From the NCBI RefSeq assembly GCF_025629245.1, contig NZ_JANZXN010000015.1:124001-188000 (forward strand): a stretch of 64,000 bases of DNA, given 5' to 3'. Position 1 is the first letter of the stretch. Each line of letters begins with the position of its first letter. Below the pieces are notes generated by a model. The model did not search any database. It was not told where the DNA came from and worked only from the letters and a program-made list of their open reading frames with translations. Source of the stretch: Natronobiforma cellulositropha (GTDB lineage: Archaea; Halobacteriota; Halobacteria; Halobacteriales; Natrialbaceae). The position numbers and the translations under genes are program-made. Below, in pieces: positions 18,561 through 26,897 of the stretch.

Positions 18561-19103
18561 ATGGCCAAGATCAGCATCGGGATGCTCGGCTGGCGCTTCG
18601 ACGAGGCGGACATCCTCGACGAAGACGGCGAGTTCCTCCCGCTCGAGGAGATGCCACCCGAGGACCGGACCCGGATCGTTCGTCTGGGATCGATCACCAA
18701 CGCACCCTGCCACGCCTGCTGGCTGATCCACGGCGACGCGAACCTCGACGACTGTAACGCCTCCCAGTACGTCTACGGCGAACCGTTCGCCGAGGTGCTG
18801 GTCTGTGAGGAACACGAACCCGACTTCGTCTACTGGTACCGCAGATGCGGTGGCGACGCCTATCGCGGCACCGACGAGTTCCAGGACGCCTTCCACGAGT
18901 GGTTCCTCGACGGCGGCCGCGCACCCGAGGGCTACGAGGGCATGGAGTACGTCGAGACCGACCCGCGCGACCTCCCGCCACCGCCGACGGTCGACGACGA
19001 TGCCCAGGCAGACGATCCCGCCGAAGCGGAGGCGCTCACCGACACGGACATCGTCGACAGCGGCGTCGATTTTGGCTCCGAGTATCCCCGCAGCCGAGAC
19101 TGA
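18561..19103 (+). CDS. Conserved cysteine-containing protein of unknown function
   Basis: 180 residues from the ATG at 18561. It has a compact N-terminal domain with five cysteines, including NAPCHACWLIHG, LDDC, LVCEEHEP and YRRCGG, which could bind a metal, and an acidic, proline-containing C-terminal tail. Its TGA overlaps the ATG of the RNA methyltransferase gene (tgATG), so the two are translationally coupled. I do not recognise the family. Confidence 0.75.
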   Translation: MAKISIGMLGWRFDEADILDEDGEFLPLEEMPPEDRTRIVRLGSITNAPCHACWLIHGDANLDDCNASQYVYGEPFAEVLVCEEHEPDFVYWYRRCGGDAYRGTDEFQDAFHEWFLDGGRAPEGYEGMEYVETDPRDLPPPPTVDDDAQADDPAEAEALTDTDIVDSGVDFGSEYPRSRD

Positions 19104-19876
19104 TGCCCGACTCACACGCGCCCGCTCGAGACGACACCTCCTCGAGTCCCCTCCCCGCCGTCGCCGTCGTCGACGCGAAGACGCCCGGCAACGTCGGCAC
19201 CATCGCTCGAGCGATGAAGAACTTCGGGTTCAGCGATCTGTTACTCGTCGACCCGCCAGCACTCGACCCCGACGGCGAGGCCTACGGCTTCGCCGGCCAC
19301 GCCCGCGAGGACATCCTCCCGAACGCGACCGAGCTGACCTTCGACGACCTCGTCTCCGAGTACCACACCATCGGCTGTACCGCCGTCACCAACGAGACCG
19401 ACGCGAACCACGTCCGTTTTCCCTTCTCGACGCCCGCCGAACTCGCCGAGCGCCTCCCGACGGTCGCCGGCAAGAGCGCCCTCGTCTTCGGCCGCGAACG
19501 TGTCGGTCTCACCAACGAGGAACTCGCCCACATCGACGAAATCTGCTCGATTCCCGCCAGCGCCGACTACCCCGTGCTCAACTTAGGCCAGGCCGCGACG
19601 ATCACCCTCTACGAACTCCGCACCCTCGCCCTCGACCCCGGCGACACCCAGCACCCCGACCGCGAGCGTACCCGCGCATCCCCGCCCCTGCTCGAGCGTC
19701 TCTACGACGGCTGGGCGGACCTGCTCGAGGAGATCAACCACCCCGAAGAGAAACGGGCGAAGACGATGCGGATGATCCGTCGGGTCTACGGCCGGGCCGA
19801 CCCGACCGAACGCGAGGTCAACACCTTCATCGGAATTCTCCGACGGGCAACCGAACGGCCAGACCGGGATCGGTGA
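19103..19876 (+). CDS. trmJ: tRNA/rRNA 2'-O-methyltransferase, TrmJ-like SPOUT family
   Basis: 257 residues starting inside the stop of the previous gene. The SPOUT trefoil-knot motifs are present: VVDAKTPGNVGTIARAMKNFG, ALVFGRERVGLTNEEL and YPVLNLGQAATITLYEL. These are characteristic of TrmJ, which uses S-adenosylmethionine to methylate the 2'-OH of C32 (or U32) in tRNA. The C-terminal helix region, LLERLYDGWADLLEEINHPEEK, also matches archaeal TrmJ. Assignment to tRNA position 32 is by family similarity only. Confidence 0.88.
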   Translation: MPDSHAPARDDTSSSPLPAVAVVDAKTPGNVGTIARAMKNFGFSDLLLVDPPALDPDGEAYGFAGHAREDILPNATELTFDDLVSEYHTIGCTAVTNETDANHVRFPFSTPAELAERLPTVAGKSALVFGRERVGLTNEELAHIDEICSIPASADYPVLNLGQAATITLYELRTLALDPGDTQHPDRERTRASPPLLERLYDGWADLLEEINHPEEKRAKTMRMIRRVYGRADPTEREVNTFIGILRRATERPDRDR

Positions 19877-20200
19877 CCGACGAGTGGTCGGACCAATCGG
19901 TCAGTCGTTCCGTCGGTGATCGCCTTTCCAACCGTATCTCTCGGTCTCGCTCAGACGGGTGCAAATCGAGGGCAATTGGTACGTCGGAGAGTCACTCGAG
20001 TTCGCTCTTCGATAGCCACTTGGTGCTACTGCTCTCCATAGCGGAGTTACAACGGACCGGCTACTTTCTCAACGACTGGATTCTACTCTTCCCCACGTGT
20101 ACCAGAGAATCGCGAGATGATATCTCATTACCAATGGCCACACGACGTCTTTTGACCCCAAGACCCAAAGATTCATTCACTTCACGGTGGTAGACTACGC
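19877..20200. other. Low-GC intergenic stretch before the lipoprotein gene
   Basis: This 324-bp interval has no gene that I recognise. Its base composition drops from about 20.0 kb on, matching the following lipoprotein gene and contrasting with the flanks. A direct repeat of ACCCAAG/CCCAAGA occurs near 20157-20168 close to the promoter position of that gene. Confidence 0.4.
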
Positions 20201-20779
20201 ATGAAAAGACGGAGCTTCATCGGCACTCTCGGAATGAGTGCTGTGCTTCCCGTTTCGGGTTGCACATCAATCGGACGTGACACCTTCTCAGACAGTTCTG
20301 GAGCGGACAAATCAACTGACAATTCTGATGATGTTCAATATGCTGATCGAATTCCAGACGAAGCGACATTCGATGTCGAAATTTCAGCGGGTTCGAACGA
20401 TCACCTGGAAATTCAAAGTGAGGTACCTGATCACAGTATCAAACACTCCGGCGGGGACGTAATAGTAACACTACAAAACCAGGCAGATTCGGAGATACGG
20501 CCAGTAGCTGACTACGGGTTTTTCGCCCCGGAACAGCTACTCCGCCGAGGAGAAGGCATTGATCAATTGTATATGTGGATGGAAGATACTCCGACCGGAA
20601 ATAGGCCTCTCAGCCCGGGAGAAAACGAGTCTGCAAAATATACAGTTGAATTCGCCCACTCGATGTTGGGTGGAACGTTCACTACTAACACTACCATACC
20701 ATATAATTGGAGAGGAAACATTCTCGAATTTTCGTATTCAATTGCGGTCTCCGCTAGCGTTACCGACCAAGACCAATAA
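20201..20779 (+). CDS. Tat lipoprotein of unknown function, low-GC
   Basis: 192 residues. A Tat signal (KRRSFIGTLG) ends in lipobox VSGC with Cys21, followed by a Ser/Asp-rich linker and a domain of beta strands (VIVTLQNQADSEIRPVADYGFF; SPGENESAKYTVEF), like an immunoglobulin-type fold that contains no enzymatic motif. Base composition is markedly AT-richer than its neighbours and codon choice differs, so it was probably acquired recently. No transposase lies beside it. Function is unknown. Confidence 0.75.
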   Translation: MKRRSFIGTLGMSAVLPVSGCTSIGRDTFSDSSGADKSTDNSDDVQYADRIPDEATFDVEISAGSNDHLEIQSEVPDHSIKHSGGDVIVTLQNQADSEIRPVADYGFFAPEQLLRRGEGIDQLYMWMEDTPTGNRPLSPGENESAKYTVEFAHSMLGGTFTTNTTIPYNWRGNILEFSYSIAVSASVTDQDQ

Positions 20780-21002
20780 TGTGGACTGTTCAATCAATAC
20801 GACCTATTAAGATCAAAAAGGCAATTTTCCGTAGTTTGTAACCTGAATCTCTGGTTGGACAACTAGTTCTTCTGTCCATCCCTTCATCGGCGTGTTACGC
20901 CGGGCGAGCGAACGCCCCGAGCGGCGACGCCGAGGCTGACCGGCCTGACGTCTCCACTGACGGCCACAACCTTCAACGCCGGTGGCCGTGACCCATCCAC
21001 CG
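20780..21002. other. Intergenic stretch across the GC boundary
   Basis: The 223-bp gap changes from low GC (to about 20.87 kb) back to high GC. No coding sequence, tRNA or clear direct repeat bounding the low-GC patch could be seen. Confidence 0.3.
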
Positions 21003-22061
21003 ATGGTAGCAACGACGCGACGGCTCGCACTCTGTGCGATCGGCTCCGGACTCGCCTTCCTCGCCGGGTGTGCTGACGCATCGGACGAGCCAGCAGGAGA
21101 CGACGGCTCGAGCGATGGCTCCGACGACGGTGGACCCGCAGACACCGCTTCGATCCCACTCGGTGACCTCCCACCGTTCGCCACGGCGTTCCCGGCCGCA
21201 GTGGAGACGCCCTTCTTCGGCGCGGTCGACCTCGCCTCGATGGCGAACGCGTTCGAGGGACCGGCGGATGGCGAGGAGAGCGAGGGTGTGGAGCCGACAG
21301 ATCCGCTGTTGCGCAACCCGCTCGTAGGATTGCTCACGGGCTTCTCGTTCCTGCTCGGACTCGGGTTCACCGCCGCCGCGAGCGTACAGGACGCGAACGA
21401 CGAGACCGAAGACGGCGGCTGGCTGGTCGTCACCGACGAGACGGCCGTCCTCGTCGGCGCGTACGACCTCGCGGGGATCAGCGACGACGCCAGCGCCGCT
21501 GGCTTCGACGCGGTTCGTGACGACGCCGACGGCGTGGTGTTCGCCGACGAGAACGGCGGCTACGCCGTCGGCGCGAGCGCGGACCTGTTCGCCATTTCGT
21601 TCGCGAACGAGGCTCTGCCGGCACTCGACCCCGTCGCGGCGGTCGAACGCCACGTCGAGGCGGCGACCGGGGAGACGGCCCTGAAACACGAACGCGACGA
21701 GGCGTTCGAGCGACTCCTCCGGACGACGGCCGCAGACGGCATCGTCGTCGGTCTCTACGGTGACGGTGACCGACTCGAGGAGACGCCGGTCCCGTCCGGC
21801 GACGACCTCGCTATCGACGCCAGCGCGTTCGCGGGCGCGGTCGGCGTGAGCCAACACCTCGAGATGGAGACCGGCGGGAACGGGGCGCTCGCACGGGCGA
21901 CCGTCCACTACGACCACGAAGAGGCGGTCGACGAACCACGGCTCGAGGCGTCACTCGGGACGCAAGCGCAGTCGACGTCGCTCACGCGAGATGGGACCAC
22001 GGTTCGCATCGACGCCGAGTACGACGGTGAGACCGTCGACGAGTTCGACGAACTCGAGTAG
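21003..22061 (+). CDS. Lipoprotein of unknown function
   Basis: 352 residues from the ATG at 21003; an in-frame GTG seven codons upstream is less likely. A short Tat-like signal (TTRRLALCAIG) leads to lipobox LAGC with Cys23, then a Ser/Asp/Gly linker. The rest alternates acidic segments and hydrophobic strands (VVTDETAVLVGAYDLAGI, DGVVFADENGGYAVG), with no catalytic motif. A hydrophobic stretch (LLTGFSFLLGLGFTAAASV) around residue 110 could be a membrane or buried helix. I do not recognise a named family. Confidence 0.75.
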   Translation: MVATTRRLALCAIGSGLAFLAGCADASDEPAGDDGSSDGSDDGGPADTASIPLGDLPPFATAFPAAVETPFFGAVDLASMANAFEGPADGEESEGVEPTDPLLRNPLVGLLTGFSFLLGLGFTAAASVQDANDETEDGGWLVVTDETAVLVGAYDLAGISDDASAAGFDAVRDDADGVVFADENGGYAVGASADLFAISFANEALPALDPVAAVERHVEAATGETALKHERDEAFERLLRTTAADGIVVGLYGDGDRLEETPVPSGDDLAIDASAFAGAVGVSQHLEMETGGNGALARATVHYDHEEAVDEPRLEASLGTQAQSTSLTRDGTTVRIDAEYDGETVDEFDELE

Positions 22062-22070
22062 GCGACGCGT

Positions 22071-23945
22071 TCAGGCCCGCTTCTGGATCTCTTCGCGGAG
22101 CAGTTGGCTGACCAGGTCGCCGTCGGCCTTTCCTCGCAGCGCGCCCATACACTCACCCATCAGCCCCGAGAAGGCCTGCATTCCCTCTTCTTCGACCTGT
22201 GGCCCGTTGCGCTCGACGACCTCGAGGACGACCTCGCGCACCTCGTCGTCACCGGCAGCGCCGAGACCCGCCGCCTCCGCGGCGTCGGCTGCAGACTGTG
22301 CCGGCTCCCCCGCCAGTACCGTCAGCAGGTCGGTGACGCCCTCGTTCGGGAGGTCACCGTCGGTGACCATGCCGAGCACCTCCTCGAAGTGGCGGTCGGT
22401 CAGGTTCTCGACGGGGACGTCGTCGCGACGCAGTTCCGTCACGGTCGACTCGAGCGTACTCGCCGCGAGCGTCGGATTCACACCGTCGGCGACGAGCGAC
22501 TCGAACAGCGGCATGCGCCTGCCGTAGGCGACCTGCTCGGCGAGTCCGGCGTCGAGGTCGAACTCGGCGGCGTAGCGCTCGACCTTCTCGGTCAGTAGCT
22601 CCGGCGTCTCGACCTCGCCCGGGTCGGGTTCGACCGGCGGGACGTCGGTCTCGGGGTACATGCGCGCCGCGCCCGGCAGCGGACGCAGGTAGCGGGTCGT
22701 GCCGTCTTCGTTCGCCCCGCGCGTCTCCTCGGGGACGCCGTCGATGGCACCCTGTGCGCGCGCCGCAACCGCTTCGATCGCCGACGCCGCGACCTCGGTC
22801 TCGGCGGCGACGATGGCGACGGCGTCCTCGTCGGTCGCCTCGACGGCGCCACGCAGTGCCGCGACCTCCTCCTCGGTGACGCCGTAGGCGGGCAGTTCGT
22901 CGGTGTGGAAGATGCCGCCCGCGCCGTGGCGCTTTGCGTGATCGGAGAACTCGGTGCCGAGACGCCGGTCGGGGGCGATCTCCCGGCCGACGAGTCCGTC
23001 GAAGCCGACCAGCCGAACCGCCATCACCGACCCGCCAGCCTCGAGCGCGCCGCCGATGACGCCGCTGTCGGTATCTGCGAACGTCTCGGTTACGTCGATC
23101 GGCTCAGCGACCGAGCCACCGCGAGACTCGAGTTCGTCGCGAATCGCGACGAGTTCGACCTGGCGGCCGACCTCGTTGCGGACGATGTCGTCGATGTCGT
23201 CGAGACTCTGGACGCCCTTGATCTCGACACGCGCACCCTCGGCGATCGAGACGTTCACGTCCTGGCGGATCGTGCCGAGACCGCGTTTGACCTTGCCGGT
23301 CGAGCGCAACAACATGCCGATCTGAGCGGCGGCATCTCTGGCCTGCTCGGGCGAGCGGATGTCCGGGCTGGTACCGATTTCGACCAGTGGGATGCCGAGT
23401 CGGTCGAGGCTGAACCGGACGCCGTCGTCGGTCTCTGCGACGCGCTGGGCGCTCTCCTCCTCGAGGAGGAGGTCCTCGATGCCGACCGGACCCGCCTCGG
23501 TCTCGATCTGCCCGCCGGTCGCCACCAGCGAGGTGCGCTGAAAGCCCGAGGTGTTCGAGCCGTCGACGACGATCTTTCGCATCACCTGGACAAGGTCGAC
23601 GACGCCCATATCCATCAGCTGGGCGATTTCGAGGGCGGTCTCGAGCGCCTCCTCGTCGAGGCGGTGTGGAGGTTCGTCGTCGGCCTCGACGAGACAGGTG
23701 GTGTCGTAGGCGAGGTACTCGAACTCGCGTTCGACCTTGCTCTCCTCGACGGCGGCCTGGTCGAGTTCGCCGAGTTCGCTCCGCGTCGGGTGGAGAAAGC
23801 GGGTGAACCGGTGGGTCGACTCTTCGGGGTCGCGAAGCTCGGTCGGGCAGTCACAGAACAGTTTCGTCGCCGTGTCGAGTTGCTGGTGGATTTCCAGACC
23901 AGCGACGAGACCGAGGGTCTCGTAGTCGTACTCGGAGTCGCTCAT
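22071..23945 (-). CDS. gatE: Glu-tRNA(Gln) amidotransferase subunit E
   Basis: 624 residues, the usual GatE length. The start MSDSEYDYETLGLVAGLEIHQQLDTATKLFC, the kinase-domain stretch RFSLDRLGIPLVEIGTSPDI, an AspRS-like insert (LPGAARMYPETDVPPV) and the C-terminal YqeY-type tail (LMGECMGALRGKADGDLV) are all present. With GatD it converts Glu-tRNA(Gln) to Gln-tRNA(Gln), the archaeal route. gatD is not in this window. The call is firm. Confidence 0.95.
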   Translation of the reverse strand: MSDSEYDYETLGLVAGLEIHQQLDTATKLFCDCPTELRDPEESTHRFTRFLHPTRSELGELDQAAVEESKVEREFEYLAYDTTCLVEADDEPPHRLDEEALETALEIAQLMDMGVVDLVQVMRKIVVDGSNTSGFQRTSLVATGGQIETEAGPVGIEDLLLEEESAQRVAETDDGVRFSLDRLGIPLVEIGTSPDIRSPEQARDAAAQIGMLLRSTGKVKRGLGTIRQDVNVSIAEGARVEIKGVQSLDDIDDIVRNEVGRQVELVAIRDELESRGGSVAEPIDVTETFADTDSGVIGGALEAGGSVMAVRLVGFDGLVGREIAPDRRLGTEFSDHAKRHGAGGIFHTDELPAYGVTEEEVAALRGAVEATDEDAVAIVAAETEVAASAIEAVAARAQGAIDGVPEETRGANEDGTTRYLRPLPGAARMYPETDVPPVEPDPGEVETPELLTEKVERYAAEFDLDAGLAEQVAYGRRMPLFESLVADGVNPTLAASTLESTVTELRRDDVPVENLTDRHFEEVLGMVTDGDLPNEGVTDLLTVLAGEPAQSAADAAEAAGLGAAGDDEVREVVLEVVERNGPQVEEEGMQAFSGLMGECMGALRGKADGDLVSQLLREEIQKRA

Positions 23946-24077
23946 TGGCCACCACTCGGCGGCCCGGGGCTAAAAAACCGTCCAGTTCGCGGTGGGTGAC
24001 CAGTCCACTGTCGGCGTACACCGCACCCCTGAATACGAGAACGGTCGCAGGCGAGGTGCACGCGAGTCAGCCGACAG

Positions 24078-24602
24078 TCAGGTGTCGAGACCGTCGACAC
24101 CGGTGAGCCAGCTATCGGTGTGTTCGTCTCGCTGCCACCGAAGGACTCCGCGCGCCCGCCCGCCGGTGTACCCTGCCTCGCTCGCCCGGAAGAACAACAA
24201 CAGGCCCGACTCGCACTCGATGTGGTGAACTGGGCGCACCCCGGATTCACCGCCAGTGGAACCAGGGCGGCCGATACTGAATCTGTACCGGAGCGCTTCC
24301 GTCGTCGGGTCGAACCCGCTGGTCCGCTCGACTTTGACCGGGACGAGACCCGGGTCGTCCGGATCGACCGGCGACCTGACGTCGATCTCGAGCGACGGTC
24401 CCTCTCGAGCAAGCACCGACTGACCCGACGCCGAGAGACCGACGCCAGCGAGTGCGAGCCCGTACAGCAGTCGGCGTCGGCTCGCCATCGAGGTTGGACG
24501 ACTCGAGTCTCGCAGTTCGTCTGCCTCCGGAGCGTGCGACATCGTTCGTTCGGCGTGATCACGCTCTGGCATATAACCGTACTGGTGGTTCTGGCGGTTC
24601 AT
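24078..24602 (-). CDS. Secreted beta-domain protein, last gene of the HExxH operon
   Basis: 174 residues from the ATG at 24602, whose ATGA overlaps the stop of the HExxH gene, supporting coupling. A twin-arginine-like stretch SRRRLLYGLALAGVGLSASG begins near residue 40, so either the signal has a long n-region or translation starts further in (ATG at MASRRR). The mature part matches a common secreted beta-domain pattern: VDPDDPGLVPVKVERTSGFDP, then GLLLFFRASEAG and GVLRWQRDE. No catalytic residues are evident. It may be an exported partner or target of the operon. Confidence 0.65.
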   Translation of the reverse strand: MNRQNHQYGYMPERDHAERTMSHAPEADELRDSSRPTSMASRRRLLYGLALAGVGLSASGQSVLAREGPSLEIDVRSPVDPDDPGLVPVKVERTSGFDPTTEALRYRFSIGRPGSTGGESGVRPVHHIECESGLLLFFRASEAGYTGGRARGVLRWQRDEHTDSWLTGVDGLDT

Positions 24603-25540
24603 TGGTCTGTGAGCGCCTCCATCGCCTCGCCGTGTAACGCGTCGAAGAGTTCCTCACCGGCAGGTGTGAACAGCCCCTCCCGGTCGGCCAGTTCCTCGAT
24701 CAGGTGGCGTAACGACTCCTCTGCTTCCGCCGTCGCCTCCTCGAGCCACGCCCGGTGAGTGTCGTCGATGTCCCGGTCGAGTTCGTCCGCTCGCATCTCG
24801 ACGAGACCGGTGTAGACGACTGCGGCGTGCAGTGCGCGGTCGGGTTCCCAGAAGCTCTCTCGCCACGGAATCGGAACCTTCTGACTCGCCGCCGCGGAGT
24901 ACGACGGGTCGAGTACGTCCCGGTGTAAGAGCGTGGCACCGAGTTGCTGGTGGAGCGCCTCGTGGTAGAGGTTCTCTCTGAGGGCGTAGTCTGTGGGTTC
25001 GTCTGCGACGCTGTTCGGTGGGATGTGTCGCAGTGCCTTCTCCGTGAGAAACGAACAGTGTGGCACTGCTGGGAACGTCGAAGAGGTGAGGACGGTGGCC
25101 GACGTGCCAGGCGCCCGTTCCAGCCAGACGATCAACGAGGTCCACTCCTCGAGCGCTGCCAGCCGGTCGGGTTCGAGCGTCTCCATGCGCTCGAGGGCGT
25201 CGAGAGTGTGTTCGATCAGTTCGTCCCGGTTCGTCGCCTGCCGGTGTCCCGCGAGCGGTAGCCGGTCGGTCAACGATCCGATTCCCTCGCCGTCGACCAG
25301 GGCGATCGTTCCGTCGCCGTCGGTCCCGTCCGTCCAGTGCAACGCTGGCTGATCCGGTCCAGTGTACGCGTACTCGATTCCCTCTTCGAAGGGATAGGAC
25401 GCACCCAGAGCGAGGCGCTGACAGAGGTACGGAGGTAACTGCCCGATGATCGGCGCGTACGACTCCGGAGCGTCGTCACGCTCGTCGGCCAGGTCGTGGT
25501 AACACTCCACGACGGTCTGCTGAGTGAGTAGCCGATTCAT
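24599..25540 (-). CDS. HExxH-motif protein resembling putative peptide-modification (RiPP) enzymes
   Basis: 313 residues. The segment STFPAVPHCSFLTEKAL, then LRENLYHEALHQQLGATLLH (HEALH at 193-197) and PIPWRESFWEPDRALHAAVV (223-242) follows the layout of the mod_HExxH / alpha-ketoglutarate-HExxH proteins, where H-E-x-x-H and a downstream His (here near H238) bind iron in enzymes that modify ribosomal peptides. Alternatively it is a zinc peptidase, but the surrounding pattern favours the peptide-modification group. It lies between a small helical acidic protein (12 bp upstream) and a secreted protein (ATGA overlap), so these three form one transcript. Substrate and reaction are unproven. Confidence 0.6.
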   Translation of the reverse strand: MNRLLTQQTVVECYHDLADERDDAPESYAPIIGQLPPYLCQRLALGASYPFEEGIEYAYTGPDQPALHWTDGTDGDGTIALVDGEGIGSLTDRLPLAGHRQATNRDELIEHTLDALERMETLEPDRLAALEEWTSLIVWLERAPGTSATVLTSSTFPAVPHCSFLTEKALRHIPPNSVADEPTDYALRENLYHEALHQQLGATLLHRDVLDPSYSAAASQKVPIPWRESFWEPDRALHAAVVYTGLVEMRADELDRDIDDTHRAWLEEATAEAEESLRHLIEELADREGLFTPAGEELFDALHGEAMEALTDQ

Positions 25541-25552
25541 AGGCTCTGGCGT

Positions 25553-25987
25553 TCACTCCCGTACCGGCTCGAGTCCGGTGCGTTCGTCACCCATCCGCTC
25601 TAAAATTTCGACGAAGTCCGGATCGTCGTCGAAACGCTCGCCGACCTCGTTGACGTTCTCGATGAGAACCTCGAGTTTCTCGACCGAACTCAGCCGAGGA
25701 TTGTCGACCAGGTCGTCGAGTCGGCGCTCGAGTCGGTACAGTTTCTCGACGGCGGGGAGCAAGTGCTCGCGTTGTGGGACGCGCTCCTGATTCACGCGAG
25801 CGATCCGCTCGAGTCGTTCGTCGGGAGAGAGCGTCGGGTCGGGAACGTGTTCGATCAACAGACCGCTGAGTTCCTCGAGCTGTCGTGATGCTCGCTCGTT
25901 GACGTCGTCGGGGAGCATCTGGTCGGGAACGATGTGGTCGAGTCGCTGCGTCACCTGCATCATCCGATCGCGAGTGTCGTTAGGCAT
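25553..25987 (-). CDS. Small acidic helical protein, first gene of the HExxH operon
   Basis: 144 residues from the ATG at 25987 (an in-frame GTG at 26008 is possible). It is almost all charged helix: repeated DERLERIARVNQERVPQ, LYRLERRLDDLVDNPRLS and VEKLEVLIENVNEVGERF suggest a three-helix or coiled-coil protein. There are no cysteines and no signal peptide. Twelve bases separate it from the HExxH gene. It could be a partner, a carrier or a precursor peptide with a long leader, but nothing in the sequence proves this. Confidence 0.6.
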   Translation of the reverse strand: MPNDTRDRMMQVTQRLDHIVPDQMLPDDVNERASRQLEELSGLLIEHVPDPTLSPDERLERIARVNQERVPQREHLLPAVEKLYRLERRLDDLVDNPRLSSVEKLEVLIENVNEVGERFDDDPDFVEILERMGDERTGLEPVRE

Positions 25988-26066
25988 GACCGTTGGATCA
26001 ATTTCCACCGGCTATACTTCAACGTTCATATTCTATTCTCTATAGCTATTTCCCCCTCGAGGTAGC
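25988..26066 (-). promoter_or_regulatory. AT-rich promoter region of the HExxH operon
   Basis: On the minus strand this 79-bp gap is much richer in A+T than its neighbours, with TATA-like runs such as ctatagag and gaatatgaa near 26027-26045. It separates the HExxH operon from the upstream AhpD-like gene, so the two are probably transcribed independently. The exact start site is not determined. Confidence 0.45.
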
Positions 26067-26651
26067 CTAGTCGTCGGCAGCGATCGCAGCCATATCGAGT
26101 TCGCGCCAGATGTCTTGGTAGTCGTAGTCGGTGTCGAGGGCTGTGTTGAGACGGTTGTAGGAGGCGAAGTCGCTCACGAGGTGGGTGAGTTGGACGATGC
26201 CTCGGTCACCGAGTCCAACCTCGCGGAGTCGGTCGACGTCCTCGTCGGTGATCGCGTGTGGGTCTTCGTTGACCGCGATGGCGTACTCGACGATCGCCTC
26301 GAGTCGCTCGTCTTCGACGACGGCCGTCCCCTGCTCGGCGAACGCCCGGACGTACTCGGTATCGGCGTCGAGACCGAAGTCGAGGATCGTGCAGAACGCG
26401 CCGGTGCAGTAGGCACAGCGGTTGGCGGTGGAGACGGCGATACCGACGTGCTGGATCTCCGCCATCGTCAGCTCACCGGCTTCCCACAGGGTCGCCGTCG
26501 ACCCGAGCTTTGCCTTCATGTACTCGGGGAAGTTCAACTCGAGGTAGAAGTGGTTCGGTACCGATCCTTCCATCTCGGTCACCCACTCGAATAGCTCCTG
26601 TACAGTTGGGTCATCCACCCGCTCCGGTTCGATGAGTGGCACTCGTGCCAT
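26067..26651 (-). CDS. Carboxymuconolactone decarboxylase / AhpD-like family protein with altered active site
   Basis: 194 residues from the ATG at 26651; a TATA-like caaatacc (minus strand) about 26 bp upstream agrees with that start. The helical fold and the pair CAYC at 79-82 match the AhpD alkylhydroperoxidase-like family, but the histidine that normally follows four residues after the second cysteine is Phe86, with an extra Cys87. Canonical AhpD uses Glu-Cys-Cys-His for peroxide reduction, so this member may have other chemistry. It lies between the halogenase-like gene and the HExxH operon on the same strand. Confidence 0.8.
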   Translation of the reverse strand: MARVPLIEPERVDDPTVQELFEWVTEMEGSVPNHFYLELNFPEYMKAKLGSTATLWEAGELTMAEIQHVGIAVSTANRCAYCTGAFCTILDFGLDADTEYVRAFAEQGTAVVEDERLEAIVEYAIAVNEDPHAITDEDVDRLREVGLGDRGIVQLTHLVSDFASYNRLNTALDTDYDYQDIWRELDMAAIAADD

Positions 26652-26897
26652 ACGTCTGGGGGACGCCGAATCGGTATTTGAAGCGTCTGATGCGCACGGG
26701 GTGCGACCGGCGCACAGGGCTGGTTTCACGCACTGGGTGCGCTGGTCGAACCACGCGTGGCGACACCCAGTGTCGAGGCGGTCAGCGACACACGTCACGT
26801 TCACGACGGCCACCTGGCTCGAGCCACCCCCGCTGTGCCGGTCGGCCACGTCGGGCGGCCGAGACCAGTCACGTGGTTGCTGGGCGTTCGCGGCCGA
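26652..26897. other. Intergenic region between AhpD-like and halogenase-like genes
   Basis: The 246-bp gap includes a TATA-like element near 26676 for the AhpD-like gene and an inverted repeat built on CACTGGGTGC / ACACCCAGTGT around 26729-26776. No gene was seen. The repeat may be part of a terminator for the halogenase-like gene or a regulator site. Confidence 0.35.

Noticed and set aside
20813-21433. A minus-strand frame spanning the end of the low-GC patch, considered as a transposase relic
   Set aside because: No transposase motif was found and most of it is antisense to the lipoprotein gene.
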